This document shows positions 37,706 through 47,421 of a DNA stretch of 64,000 bases, in pieces (within the stretch, counting starts at the first letter, position 1; each line of letters opens with the position of its first letter). Where the stretch lies: NCBI GenBank assembly GCA_905234995.1, contig CAJOJV010000002.1, positions 49,906 through 113,905 of the forward strand, in the 5' to 3' direction. Source of the stretch: an uncultured Eubacterium sp. (lineage in GTDB: Bacteria > Bacillota > Clostridia > Oscillospirales > Acutalibacteraceae). The translations under genes and the position numbers were made by a program. The notes beneath the pieces were generated by a model. That model was not told the DNA's origin, did not search any database, and saw nothing but the letters and a program-made list of their open reading frames with translations.

Positions 37706-38604
37706 AGCATTTACTGAAATTACAGGACTGGAGCACCAAGGAAATTCTTGACGTTTTAAATCTTGCAGACCAGCTTAAATATGAAAATCACCACAGCATT
37801 GAGCACCACCATCTTAAGGGCAAAACGCTGGGTATGATTTTCCAGAAAAGCTCCACGAGAACGAGGGTTTCCTTTGAAACGGGAATGTATCAGCTCGGCG
37901 GACAGGCGCTGTTCCTTTCAAACCGCGATTTGCAGATTGGCAGGGGCGAGCCCGTTGAGGACACCGCAAGAGTGCTTTCACGCTATCTTGACGGAATTAT
38001 GATAAGAACCTTTGAGCAGAAAGAGGTTGAGGATTTGGCTGAATACGGCTCTATTCCGATTATTAACGGACTTACCGATTACTGCCATCCCTGCCAGGTG
38101 CTTGCGGACCTTATGACAATACGCGAGCGTAAGCACACCTTTGACGGGCTTAAGCTCTGCTTCATCGGCGACGGAAATAATATGGCAAACAGCCTTATCG
38201 TGGGCGCAATCAAAATGGGAATGGAATGCGCTATTGCCTGCCCCGACGGCTATAAGCCCGACGCCGAGCTTATGAAATGGGCTGAGGCAAACGGCAAATT
38301 CACCTGCAGCGACAACATCCTTGAATGTGCAAAGGGTGCAGACGTGCTTTACACCGACGTTTGGGCTTCTATGGGACAGGAAGAGGAAAAGGCAGAGAGA
38401 GAAAAGGTTTTCAAAAACTTCCAGATTAACGACGAGGTTATGGCGGTTGCAAACGAGGGCGCAATGGTGCTGCACTGCCTGCCTGCTCACCGTGAGGAAG
38501 AAATTACCGCAAAGGTTTTTGAAGAGCACGCAGACGAGATTTTTGAAGAAGCCGAAAACAGGCTTCACGCTCAGAAAGCAGTTTTAGTAAAATTATTAGG
38601 TTAA
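37702..38604 (+). CDS. argF: Ornithine carbamoyltransferase
   Basis: FQKSSTRTRVSFE, DYCHPCQVLADLMTI, MVLHCLPAHREEEI. Confidence 0.96.
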   Translation: MKHLLKLQDWSTKEILDVLNLADQLKYENHHSIEHHHLKGKTLGMIFQKSSTRTRVSFETGMYQLGGQALFLSNRDLQIGRGEPVEDTARVLSRYLDGIMIRTFEQKEVEDLAEYGSIPIINGLTDYCHPCQVLADLMTIRERKHTFDGLKLCFIGDGNNMANSLIVGAIKMGMECAIACPDGYKPDAELMKWAEANGKFTCSDNILECAKGADVLYTDVWASMGQEEEKAEREKVFKNFQINDEVMAVANEGAMVLHCLPAHREEEITAKVFEEHADEIFEEAENRLHAQKAVLVKLLG

Positions 38605-38611
38605 AAAATAT

Positions 38612-38629
38612 GGGCGGATTAATCCGCCC
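38612..38629. repeat. 18-bp perfect palindrome GGGCGGATTAATCCGCCC (family D) between argF and carA
   Basis: GGGCGGATT|AATCCGCCC followed by TTAGG. Confidence 0.65.
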
Positions 38630-38643
38630 TTAGGTTGATTTTT

Positions 38644-39720
38644 ATGGATAATGAGAAAGTTTACATCTGCCTGTCCGACGGGCAGATTTTTGAGGGAAAG
38701 CGCTTCGGTGCGGGAGGAGATATCATCGGCGAGCTTGTGTTTACCACGGGTATGTGCGGATATATTGAAACGCTTACCGACCCGAGCTATTACGGTCAAA
38801 TCGTTTTGCAGACCTTCCCTCTTATTGGTAATTACGGATTTATTGAGGACGACGCGGAATCGAAGAAGAGCTACGTTTCCGCTTACATCGTGCGCGAAAA
38901 ATGCGATAATCCCTCAAACTTCCGCTGCGACAAAACGCTTGATGAATATCTTAAAAGCGAGGGCATCATCGGCGTTTACGACGTTGACACGAGAGAAATT
39001 ACAAAAATCATCCGTGAAAGCGGCGTTATGAACGCGGCAATCGTTTCCAACCCGAATATGCTTGACAAACAAGCCATTGAGGATTACAGAATTACCGAGG
39101 CTGTTAAGGCGACCTCGGTTTCTAAGCCCTGCCTTGTTGCAAGCGAAAATCACAAATATAACGTCGTTTTACTTGATTACGGCAAAAAGGACAATATTCC
39201 GCGCGAGCTTGCAAAGAGGGGCTGCAACGTTGCAATCGTGCCCTATGACACGAAGGCTGAGGATATACTTAAGCTTAATCCCGACGGCATTATGCTTTCA
39301 AACGGCCCCGGCGACCCGAGCGATAATGAGGAATGCATTGAGGAGCTTAAAAAGCTTATAGGCAAAAAGCCGATTTTCGGAATATGCCTCGGCCATCAGC
39401 TTTTAGCGCTTGCAATGGGTGCGAAAACCGAGAAGCTCAAATACGGGCACAGGGGCGTTAACCAGCCCGTTAAGGATTTGAAAACGAACAGGACTTATAT
39501 TTCCTCCCAAAACCACGGCTACGCCGTGCTCAACGAGGGCATTGAGGAATGCGGCGGCGTTATCAGCTTCATTAACGCTAACGACGGCACTAACGAAGGA
39601 ATTGATTATCCCGAAAAGAACGCCTTTTCCGTTCAGTTCCACCCCGAGGCTTGCAGCGGACCGCACGACACGAGATTTTTGTTTGACAGATTTATCGATA
39701 TGATGGGAGGTAATGAATAA
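38644..39720 (+). CDS. carA: Carbamoyl-phosphate synthase small subunit (arginine operon copy)
   Basis: [53 protein letters not shown]. Confidence 0.95.
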   Translation: MDNEKVYICLSDGQIFEGKRFGAGGDIIGELVFTTGMCGYIETLTDPSYYGQIVLQTFPLIGNYGFIEDDAESKKSYVSAYIVREKCDNPSNFRCDKTLDEYLKSEGIIGVYDVDTREITKIIRESGVMNAAIVSNPNMLDKQAIEDYRITEAVKATSVSKPCLVASENHKYNVVLLDYGKKDNIPRELAKRGCNVAIVPYDTKAEDILKLNPDGIMLSNGPGDPSDNEECIEELKKLIGKKPIFGICLGHQLLALAMGAKTEKLKYGHRGVNQPVKDLKTNRTYISSQNHGYAVLNEGIEECGGVISFINANDGTNEGIDYPEKNAFSVQFHPEACSGPHDTRFLFDRFIDMMGGNE

Positions 39721-42700
39721 TGCCTCTTAACAAAGATATAAAAAAGGTTTTGGTTATCGGCTCAGGACCGATAGTTATCGGACAGGCAGCTGAATTTGAC
39801 TATGCGGGCGCTCAGGCTTGCCGCGTTTTGAAGGACGAGGGTATTGAGGTTGTGCTCGTTAACTCCAACCCCGCAACCATTATGACGGACAAGGCGCTTG
39901 CAGACCATATTTACCTTGAGCCGCTGACCGAGGAAACCGTTAAAAGAATTATTGAGAAGGAAAAACCGGACAGCATACTCGGCGGACTCGGCGGTCAGAC
40001 AGGGCTGACAATTTCAATGCAGCTTGCGGCAAGCGGGTTTTTAAAGGAACACGGTGTTCGCCTGCTCGGCACCGATGCTGAGGCGATTGACAAGGCTGAG
40101 GACAGGCAGATGTTCCGCGACACGATGCTGAAAATCAATCAGCCCGTCGTGCCGTCAGACATTGCAAACGACCTTGAAACCTCCGTTAAGATTGCAAACG
40201 AAATCGGCTACCCCGTTATCGTGCGCCCCGCATTCACGCTCGGCGGCGCAGGCGGCGGCGTTGCTTACGACGAGGCAGAGCTTAAAGAGGTTGCAAAACG
40301 CGGGCTTATGATGAGCCCGATTACCCAGGTGCTTGTTGAAAAATACATTGCGGGCTGGAAGGAAATTGAATTTGAGGTTATGAGGGACTGCGCGGGCAAC
40401 GTTATAGCCGTTTGCTCTATGGAGAACTTTGACCCCGTCGGCGTTCACACGGGCGACAGCATCGTTATTGCCCCCGCCGTAACCCTCGGGGACAAGGAAT
40501 ACCAGATGCTGCGCTCAGCATCGCTTGACATTATCACCGAGCTTGGCATTGAGGGCGGCTGCAACTGCCAGTTTGCGCTCAATCCCGAAAGCTTTGAATA
40601 CAGCGTTATTGAGGTTAACCCCCGCGTTTCGCGCTCCTCTGCGCTTGCTTCAAAGGCAACGGGCTATCCGATTGCAAAGGTTACAACGAAGATTGCACTT
40701 GGTTACACGCTTGACGAGATTAAAAACGACATCACGGGCAAAACCTGCGCCTGCTTTGAGCCGACGCTTGATTACGTTGTTGTTAAGGTGCCGAAATGGC
40801 CTTTTGACAAATTCGTTAACGCTTCAAGAAAGCTCGGCACTCAGATGAAGGCGACGGGCGAGGTTATGAGCATTGCCCCCTCCTTTGAGATGGCGATAAT
40901 GAAGGCTATCCGCGGTGCAGAAATCGGGCTTGACACTCTTAACAACCCTGCCCTGCCCGCAGACGAATACATCTACGATGCGCTGAAAAAGCAGGACGAC
41001 CTGAGAATTTTCACCGTTTTCAAGGCGCTCAAGGAGGGCGTTTCCGTTAACGAAATCCACCGCCTGACTATGATTGACGAGTGGTTTTTATACAAGCTTA
41101 AAAATCTGGCGGAATACGAGGCTAAAATCGCAAACACGCCGATTTCAAACGAGCTTTATATTCAGGGCAAAAAGCTTGGATACACCGACGAGGCGCTGGA
41201 GCGCATAAGCGCTTCTCCCCTTGCCTTTCACAGGGAAGCCGTTTATAAAATGGTTGACACCTGCGGCGCGGAATTTGCCGCGGAGACTCCGTATTTCTAT
41301 TCAACCTTTGACAATCACTGTGAAAGCCGCGAGCTTGCAAGGGGCGAAAAGGAAAGAATTATCGTTCTCGGCTCGGGACCGATTCGCATCGGCCAGGGCA
41401 TCGAATTTGATTACTCCTCCGTTCACTGCGTATGGACGCTCAAGGAGCTCGGCTACGAGGTTATCATAATCAACAACAACCCCGAAACCGTTTCAACGGA
41501 CTTTGACACGGCGGACAGGCTGTATTTCGAGCCGCTCACGCCCGAGGACGTTATGAACATCATCAAGGTTGAACAGCCGATAGGCATAGTTGTTGCTTTC
41601 GGCGGGCAGACCGCGATTAAGCTGACGAAATTCCTTGACGACAACGGCATTACCATTCTCGGCACCTCTGCCGAGGGCATTGACGTTGCCGAGGACAGGG
41701 ATAAATTTGACAAGCTCTTAGAGCAATTCGGCATTTTCAGACCGAAGGGCACTTCCGTTACGACGCTTGACGGTGCTATAGCTGCGGGCAATTCGCTCGG
41801 CTATCCTGTTCTGCTGCGCCCGAGCTACGTTATCGGCGGGCAGAATATGACCATTGCTTACACGGACGATGACGTTAAAAGATATATGGACATCATCCTG
41901 AAGCAGGGCATTGAAAATCCCGTGCTCGTGGATAAATATATGATGGGCACGGAGCTTGAGGTGGATTGCATTTCGGACGGCGAAAAGGTGCTCATCCCCG
42001 GAATTATGGAGCATATTGAGCGCGCGGGCGTTCACAGCGGCGATTCCATTGCAGTTTATCCGCCTTATAATATTCAGGATAAAATGCTGCAGAAAATCTG
42101 CGATATTTCAACGAAGCTTGCGCTTTCGCTCGGAACTAAGGGGCTCGTTAACATTCAGTACCTCACCTATCAGAACGAGCTTTACGTTATTGAGGTTAAC
42201 CCGAGGGCTTCGCGCACGATTCCCTATATCAGCAAGGTTACGGGCGTTCCGATGGTTGAGCTTGCAACCAAAATTATGGTTGGCGCAACGCTTGAGGAAC
42301 TCGGCTACGAGGCGGGGCTTTACAGAATTCCGCCCTACTATGCGGTTAAGGTGCCCGTTTTCAGCTTTGAAAAGCTGAACGACGTTAACAGCAAGCTCGG
42401 CCCCGAGATGAAATCCACGGGCGAGGTTCTGGGCGTCGGCAAAAATCTGAACGAGGCGCTTTTCAAGGGACTCGTTTCCGCAGGCTTCAAGGTTGATTTT
42501 CATAAGAAGGACAAGCACGCGGTGCTCATCACCGTTACCAAGCAGGACAGATATGAAATCGTTAACCTTGCCAAAAAGCTTGACGATCTGGGCGCAGAGC
42601 TCTGGGCAACTCCCGAAACCGCAAAGGCAATTGAAAGCCTCGGCATTGAGGTTAAGAGAGTTAACAAGCTGCGCGAGGATAATTCCATTATGGAGCTTGT

Positions 42701-43754
42701 TGAAAGCGGAATTCTTGATTACATCGTTTATACCGGCAAGAGCGACAAAAAGAGCATTGACGATTATATTAAGCTCTTTAACCGCGCAAACCAGCTCGGC
42801 ATTGCAACGATAACCTCGCTTGACACGGCAAACGCGCTCGCAGATATTATTGCAAGCAGATACAAGCAATCGAACACCGAGCTTGTTGATATTAACAATA
42901 TGCGAAGCGAAAAAGGAATTCTGAAATTCAGCAAGATGCAGGGCACGGGCGACGATTATATTTTCTTCAACAACGAATGCGGCATTATTACCTGCCCCGA
43001 AAGCTTTGCAATTGAGTTTACGGACAGACACAGGGGCATAGGCGGCGACGGCATCGTGCTGATTGAAGGCTCTGAAATCGCAGACGCGAAGATGAGAATT
43101 TTCAACCTTGACGGCTCCGAGGGCAAAATGGCAGGCAATTCCATTCGCTGCGTGGGCAAATATCTTTATGACAACGGCTGGGTTGACAAGGACTTCGTCA
43201 CCGTTGAAACCGCAAGCGGAATAAGGGAGCTGCAGCTTTTCACCCGCAACGGCAAGGTTAGCTCCGTTACCGTTAATATGGGCAGGGCTGAGCTTAAGCC
43301 CGAGAGCATTCCCGTGCTTCTTGAGGGAGATAAAATCATCGGCAGGCAGGCTAAAATCGCGGGCGATAAATATAATATCACCTGCGTTTCCGTCGGCAAT
43401 CCGCACTGCGTTGTTTTCGTTGATAACGTTGACAGGGTGCCGCTTGAAAAAATCGGGCCGCAGTTTGAAAATGCGGAAATTTTCCCCGAGAGGGTTAACA
43501 CGGAATTCGTGCGCATAGTTAACAGCCGCACGATTAAAATGCGCGTTTGGGAACGCGGCAACGGCGAAACCGAGGCTTGCGGCACGGGCGCGTGCGCGGC
43601 GGTTATTGCAGCGGTTGAAAACGGCTACTGCAGCAAGGGTGAGGACATCACCGTTAAGCTGCGCGGCGGTGATTTAATAGTTAATTACACGGACGATGCT
43701 GTTTACCTAACCGGCGACTGCAATCTCGTTTTCACGGGACAAATTGAGTATTAA
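39720..43754 (+). CDS. carB-dapF: Fusion protein: carbamoyl-phosphate synthase large subunit (aa about 1-1060) + diaminopimelate epimerase (aa about 1061-1344)
   Basis: CarB N-term [27 protein letters not shown], second half [25 protein letters not shown]-like domain; then uninterrupted LKFSKMQGTGDDYIFFNN, GNSIRCVGKYL, NPHCVVFVD, ERGNGETEACGTGACAAV of DapF. Confidence 0.93.
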   Translation: MPLNKDIKKVLVIGSGPIVIGQAAEFDYAGAQACRVLKDEGIEVVLVNSNPATIMTDKALADHIYLEPLTEETVKRIIEKEKPDSILGGLGGQTGLTISMQLAASGFLKEHGVRLLGTDAEAIDKAEDRQMFRDTMLKINQPVVPSDIANDLETSVKIANEIGYPVIVRPAFTLGGAGGGVAYDEAELKEVAKRGLMMSPITQVLVEKYIAGWKEIEFEVMRDCAGNVIAVCSMENFDPVGVHTGDSIVIAPAVTLGDKEYQMLRSASLDIITELGIEGGCNCQFALNPESFEYSVIEVNPRVSRSSALASKATGYPIAKVTTKIALGYTLDEIKNDITGKTCACFEPTLDYVVVKVPKWPFDKFVNASRKLGTQMKATGEVMSIAPSFEMAIMKAIRGAEIGLDTLNNPALPADEYIYDALKKQDDLRIFTVFKALKEGVSVNEIHRLTMIDEWFLYKLKNLAEYEAKIANTPISNELYIQGKKLGYTDEALERISASPLAFHREAVYKMVDTCGAEFAAETPYFYSTFDNHCESRELARGEKERIIVLGSGPIRIGQGIEFDYSSVHCVWTLKELGYEVIIINNNPETVSTDFDTADRLYFEPLTPEDVMNIIKVEQPIGIVVAFGGQTAIKLTKFLDDNGITILGTSAEGIDVAEDRDKFDKLLEQFGIFRPKGTSVTTLDGAIAAGNSLGYPVLLRPSYVIGGQNMTIAYTDDDVKRYMDIILKQGIENPVLVDKYMMGTELEVDCISDGEKVLIPGIMEHIERAGVHSGDSIAVYPPYNIQDKMLQKICDISTKLALSLGTKGLVNIQYLTYQNELYVIEVNPRASRTIPYISKVTGVPMVELATKIMVGATLEELGYEAGLYRIPPYYAVKVPVFSFEKLNDVNSKLGPEMKSTGEVLGVGKNLNEALFKGLVSAGFKVDFHKKDKHAVLITVTKQDRYEIVNLAKKLDDLGAELWATPETAKAIESLGIEVKRVNKLREDNSIMELVESGILDYIVYTGKSDKKSIDDYIKLFNRANQLGIATITSLDTANALADIIASRYKQSNTELVDINNMRSEKGILKFSKMQGTGDDYIFFNNECGIITCPESFAIEFTDRHRGIGGDGIVLIEGSEIADAKMRIFNLDGSEGKMAGNSIRCVGKYLYDNGWVDKDFVTVETASGIRELQLFTRNGKVSSVTVNMGRAELKPESIPVLLEGDKIIGRQAKIAGDKYNITCVSVGNPHCVVFVDNVDRVPLEKIGPQFENAEIFPERVNTEFVRIVNSRTIKMRVWERGNGETEACGTGACAAVIAAVENGYCSKGEDITVKLRGGDLIVNYTDDAVYLTGDCNLVFTGQIEY

Positions 43755-43787
43755 AAAAACAAGGTGCTGTTTGCACCTTGTTTTTTT
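43753..43787 (+). terminator. Terminator of the arg/carB-dapF operon
   Basis: AAAAAAACAAGGTGC tgttt GCACCTTGTTTTTTT. Confidence 0.9.
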
Positions 43788-43898
43788 AGTGGTCAGTGGC
43801 CAGTGATTAGTGGTCAGTTATCGTCGCTTTGCTCCAATTATAATTGGGTGCGGGCTTTGACCGCCCGACAACTGTACACTAGCCACCGGTCACTATCC
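43788..43898. repeat. Composite heptanucleotide element (family A, copy 3)
   Basis: agtggtc|agtggcc|agtgatt|agtggtc|agttatc ... actgtac|actagcc|accggtc|actatcc. Interior GTCGCTTTGCTCCAATTATAATTGGGTGCGGG matches the reverse complement of the copy 1 interior. Confidence 0.75.
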
Positions 43899-43919
43899 CG
43901 GCAAGCTCCGATTTGTATA

Positions 43920-44501
43920 TTATATATGTTTTTTAATTAAGCCGTCTTTGTTGCAGCAGGCATAGAGGATTCCTCTGCCGCGTTTGAAGAAGCGGGCTTC
44001 GGCATTCTGCTCGGGATAGAGCTTGGCGATTTCGCATCTGTCGCCCGTTACATAAGCGACAAATGAAATATAATGCGATTTACTCATATCGTGGTTTACC
44101 GAAACATAATACTCGTTTTCAATAACCTCGCAGCTGATTATGCCCTTTTCATCCTCCTCCGCCTCAAGTGCTGGCAGATTTATGCCGCAGCAGGATTTAA
44201 CGCTTTCGCCGACGGAATAAATCACATTGCCGCAAATCGGGCAGACGGAAAAGCAGGATTTAAGCACATTGGCGGATTTATTGCTGTTTGTTATATATTC
44301 GCCGTTCATAAGCTCAATAACTGAAACGCCGAGCGCCTGCGCAAGCGGCTCAATCAGAGAAATATCGGGCAAGCCCTTCCCCGTTTCCCATTTGCTTACT
44401 GCTTTATCACTGACGCCAATAATATCTGCCAGATTCATTTGGGTGAGCTTTTGCTTTTCCCTTAATTCCTTAATTATTTTCCCGGTTACGTAATTATTCA
44501 T
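43920..44501 (-). CDS. XRE-family transcriptional regulator fused to a desulfoferrodoxin/superoxide reductase-like C-terminal domain
   Basis: IIKELREKQKLTQMNLADIIGVSDKAVSKWETGKGLPDISLIEPLAQALGVSVIELMNG HTH; C-term CPICGN..CC, VNHDMSKSHYISFVAYV, YACCNKDGL. Confidence 0.82.
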   Translation of the reverse strand: MNNYVTGKIIKELREKQKLTQMNLADIIGVSDKAVSKWETGKGLPDISLIEPLAQALGVSVIELMNGEYITNSNKSANVLKSCFSVCPICGNVIYSVGESVKSCCGINLPALEAEEDEKGIISCEVIENEYYVSVNHDMSKSHYISFVAYVTGDRCEIAKLYPEQNAEARFFKRGRGILYACCNKDGLIKKHI

Positions 44502-44603
44502 ATTTTCACCTCCGTAAATGATTATAAAGCGGGATGATGAAATACACAACCTACCTAGCGTAGAGTTAAAAAAGGCTGCCTCAAACGAAGCAGCCTTAAA
44601 TAA

Positions 44604-46469
44604 TTATTCAACGTTTATATCAAATTCATAAGTGATAACAATCCAGTATTCCAAAGAGAGGCATTTTGAATTATTCGCAAGTCTTACGTCTGCGCCGGGT
44701 GCAACATTCGTCATTACAATCTGATTGTTTGCAAGAGCCTGATATACTGCATCATACTGAGCCTGATACTTTTTATCAACAAAGCTCATATAAATACCGT
44801 TATTTGCACAGGTGCCCGTGTAGTTAAAGCCGCCCTGATAATTTGAAAGGCAAGCCTTAACGGCGGAGCCGTAATCCTTAATTACAACGGAATAATAATT
44901 CTCCCAGCCGTTCTGCCAATTCTCGGAGCCGATTGCGTACTTGGGATAATTATAAATCTTCGTTGCCTCTGATACTGCGCCGATATCCTCGTTACCGCCC
45001 GCAAAAACGATTGAAACGCCGTTATCGTACATCTTTTCAACGACTGCCTGATAGCGGTTAACCATCTGATAGCTTGTGTTTGCGGAATATTCGTTTTCCA
45101 TACTGATGCCCGCGTTATAGCCGTCAGCATCCGCATTTGACCAATGGGTGAAAATATATCCCGCAAGCGGAGGAGCAGCTGAAACCTCAACGGTATCATC
45201 CGTGATATACGAGCCTGTGCCCGCGGATTCGCCGTTGCCGCCCTCGCCCGTTACAACTGCAACGTCAAAGGTGGGCTCAGCGCTTTCAACAAAAATCGGA
45301 GTAAGGGTTAAGCCGCCGGCCTCATCGCTGATATGAACCCAGGTATCCTTAGCAAACGCATCGTCAATATCAACCTCTCCGCCGTTTTCAGTCTGAATAT
45401 CCCAACGGTCAAACACATAACCGCTTTCGGCAGCAGGCGCTTTAACGTTGCAGGACTCCCCTGCCATTATGTACTGCGCGGAGAAATCTGCAGAGCCGTC
45501 CGCAGTTTTTACGATAACGGGATAGGTTGTTGAAGGAGCATCGGTATAAACCGCGGTAATCGTGCAATCGCATTTTTCAACGAGAAGATTAGTTTCCGGC
45601 TTCTTGGTTTCGGAAAGATTAACCTTTTTATCCTTAACGCCGTCAGTATCGCTCTGATAATCCCAATGGTCAAAAATCTGACCCTCGGGAGCGGGAGCGG
45701 CAGTGATTGCAACGTTTGAGCCCTCCGTGTAAGTGCCCGTGCCCGTGCCGTTAACAACGTTAACTACGAAGCATTTTTCGCCGATATCCTCAATCTTTTC
45801 GTAATTAGCGGTAAGAGTGAAGGAATAATCAAAATCAAGATAGGGTGAATCATAATCCGCATATGAAAGCTTAACGGGAATACCGAGCTCGTCTGCGGCA
45901 TAGCCTGCGCCCTGAACGAAGCCCGCACCGTAACGGCTTGAGGGTTCGGACTGAACGGAGCCGAAATAGCCAAGATTTGTGTTGCCCGCCATAACAGCGC
46001 TGTAGCCCGCAAGGAAGCCGCTTTCAAGCGAATTGAAATCAATCGTCATAACGTTACCGAGGAAGGCGTCAATATCAGAGCCCTCGGGGTGCGGCATACC
46101 GTCAACGAGGATAAACTGAGCCTCGGGATAAAGCGGAGAAGCCTCATAAACAGCAACCTCAAACGCATCGGTCGGCAAAACAATCATTGCGGCGCCGTTC
46201 TTAACGGCAAGCTCAATATACCGAAGCGCGGTTTCAGTTGTTAACACATCGTCCTCGAGAGGCGGCTGGTAGTAGCGATAAGCAAGCCCCTGCTCCTCGC
46301 AGTACTCCTTAACGCCACTCCACGCGCTTTCGTTATATGCGCCGTCGGTTACAAGACCGCCGTCAGTGATAAGAACAACGTCATAATGCTGCGTTTTAGC
46401 CTTTGCACAGCCTGCAAAGGAAACTGCAAGCAGCGCAACGCACATTAATGCACAAACTATCCTTTTCAT
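44604..46469 (-). CDS. BMP-family (PnrA/Med-like) lipoprotein substrate-binding protein with inserted InlB B-repeat-like domains
   Basis: Lipobox LLAVSFAGC; DVVLITDGGLVTDGAYNESAWSG; three AAPAPEGQIFDHWDY / APAAESGYVFDRWDI / AAPPLAGYIFTHWSN repeats; BMP C-lobe resumes NRYQAVVEKMYDNGVSIVFAGG. Confidence 0.85.
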   Translation of the reverse strand: MKRIVCALMCVALLAVSFAGCAKAKTQHYDVVLITDGGLVTDGAYNESAWSGVKEYCEEQGLAYRYYQPPLEDDVLTTETALRYIELAVKNGAAMIVLPTDAFEVAVYEASPLYPEAQFILVDGMPHPEGSDIDAFLGNVMTIDFNSLESGFLAGYSAVMAGNTNLGYFGSVQSEPSSRYGAGFVQGAGYAADELGIPVKLSYADYDSPYLDFDYSFTLTANYEKIEDIGEKCFVVNVVNGTGTGTYTEGSNVAITAAPAPEGQIFDHWDYQSDTDGVKDKKVNLSETKKPETNLLVEKCDCTITAVYTDAPSTTYPVIVKTADGSADFSAQYIMAGESCNVKAPAAESGYVFDRWDIQTENGGEVDIDDAFAKDTWVHISDEAGGLTLTPIFVESAEPTFDVAVVTGEGGNGESAGTGSYITDDTVEVSAAPPLAGYIFTHWSNADADGYNAGISMENEYSANTSYQMVNRYQAVVEKMYDNGVSIVFAGGNEDIGAVSEATKIYNYPKYAIGSENWQNGWENYYSVVIKDYGSAVKACLSNYQGGFNYTGTCANNGIYMSFVDKKYQAQYDAVYQALANNQIVMTNVAPGADVRLANNSKCLSLEYWIVITYEFDINVE

Positions 46470-46605
46470 ATTTTTCCCTCCAGGAAAGAAAGATATTTCA
46501 ACTAATATATAATAACAAAAAATAATTAATATTGCAATAAGATTTGTTGATTTAGTATTTAAAAAGAATTATAATGGGTATAACATTATTTTTACGGAGG
46601 GCGTT

Positions 46606-47421
46606 ATGCTTCAGAAACAGCTTGAATATATCAGAAATATTACGGATTTCGAGCCCGATATTGCAGTGGTTCTCGGCTCGGGCCTCGGCGGCTTTACAGA
46701 CGGCGCCGAGATTGAGGCGGCGGTTGATTTTGCGAACATTCCCGATTTCCCCGTTTCCACCGCTCCTACTCACAGGGGGCGCTTCGTTTTTTGCAAAATC
46801 GGCGGGGCAAGGGTTGCCGTTATGCAGGGGCGCGTTCATCTTTACGAGGGCTACACCCCACAGCAGGCTGTTATGCCGATTAGGCTTCTGCGGCTGATGG
46901 GCGCAAAGCAGCTTATACTGACGAACGCTGCAGGCGGAATTAACAGAGATTTTCAAATCGGGGATTTAATGATTATTGAGGACCATATTTCAAGCCTCGT
47001 GCCCTCTCCCCTGCGCGGAAAGAATATTGACAGCCTCGGCGTGCGCTTTCCCGATATGAGCGAGGTTTACAGCAAAAGGCTTTGCAAAATCATCACCGAA
47101 TGTGCAATGAAAAACGGCATTGAAACAAAGAAGGGCGTATACATTCAGCTTCAGGGGCCCGCGTTTGAAACTAAGGCGGAGATAAAGATGTGCTCAATCC
47201 TCGGAGCGGACGCTGTGGGTATGAGCACGGCGATTGAAGCGCAGGCGGCTAAGCACTGCGGCTTTGAGGTTTGCGGAATAAGCTGCATAACGAACCTTGC
47301 CTGCGGTTTGCTTGACCAACCTATTACGAGCGAAGAGGTTTCCGAAACCGCAGCGAAAACGGCGGTTAAATTCAACGCGCTTTTAAGAAGCACAATTGAG
47401 AGAATTGCAGATGAATACTGA
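46606..47421 (+). CDS. Purine nucleoside phosphorylase (PNP/MTAP family)
   Basis: [70 protein letters not shown]. Confidence 0.94.
   Translation: MLQKQLEYIRNITDFEPDIAVVLGSGLGGFTDGAEIEAAVDFANIPDFPVSTAPTHRGRFVFCKIGGARVAVMQGRVHLYEGYTPQQAVMPIRLLRLMGAKQLILTNAAGGINRDFQIGDLMIIEDHISSLVPSPLRGKNIDSLGVRFPDMSEVYSKRLCKIITECAMKNGIETKKGVYIQLQGPAFETKAEIKMCSILGADAVGMSTAIEAQAAKHCGFEVCGISCITNLACGLLDQPITSEEVSETAAKTAVKFNALLRSTIERIADEY

Noticed and set aside
42108-43406. 432-aa antisense ORF opposite carB-dapF
   Set aside because: Shadow ORF produced by the codon bias of the sense gene; no recognisable domain, and the sense frame is clearly CarB/DapF.
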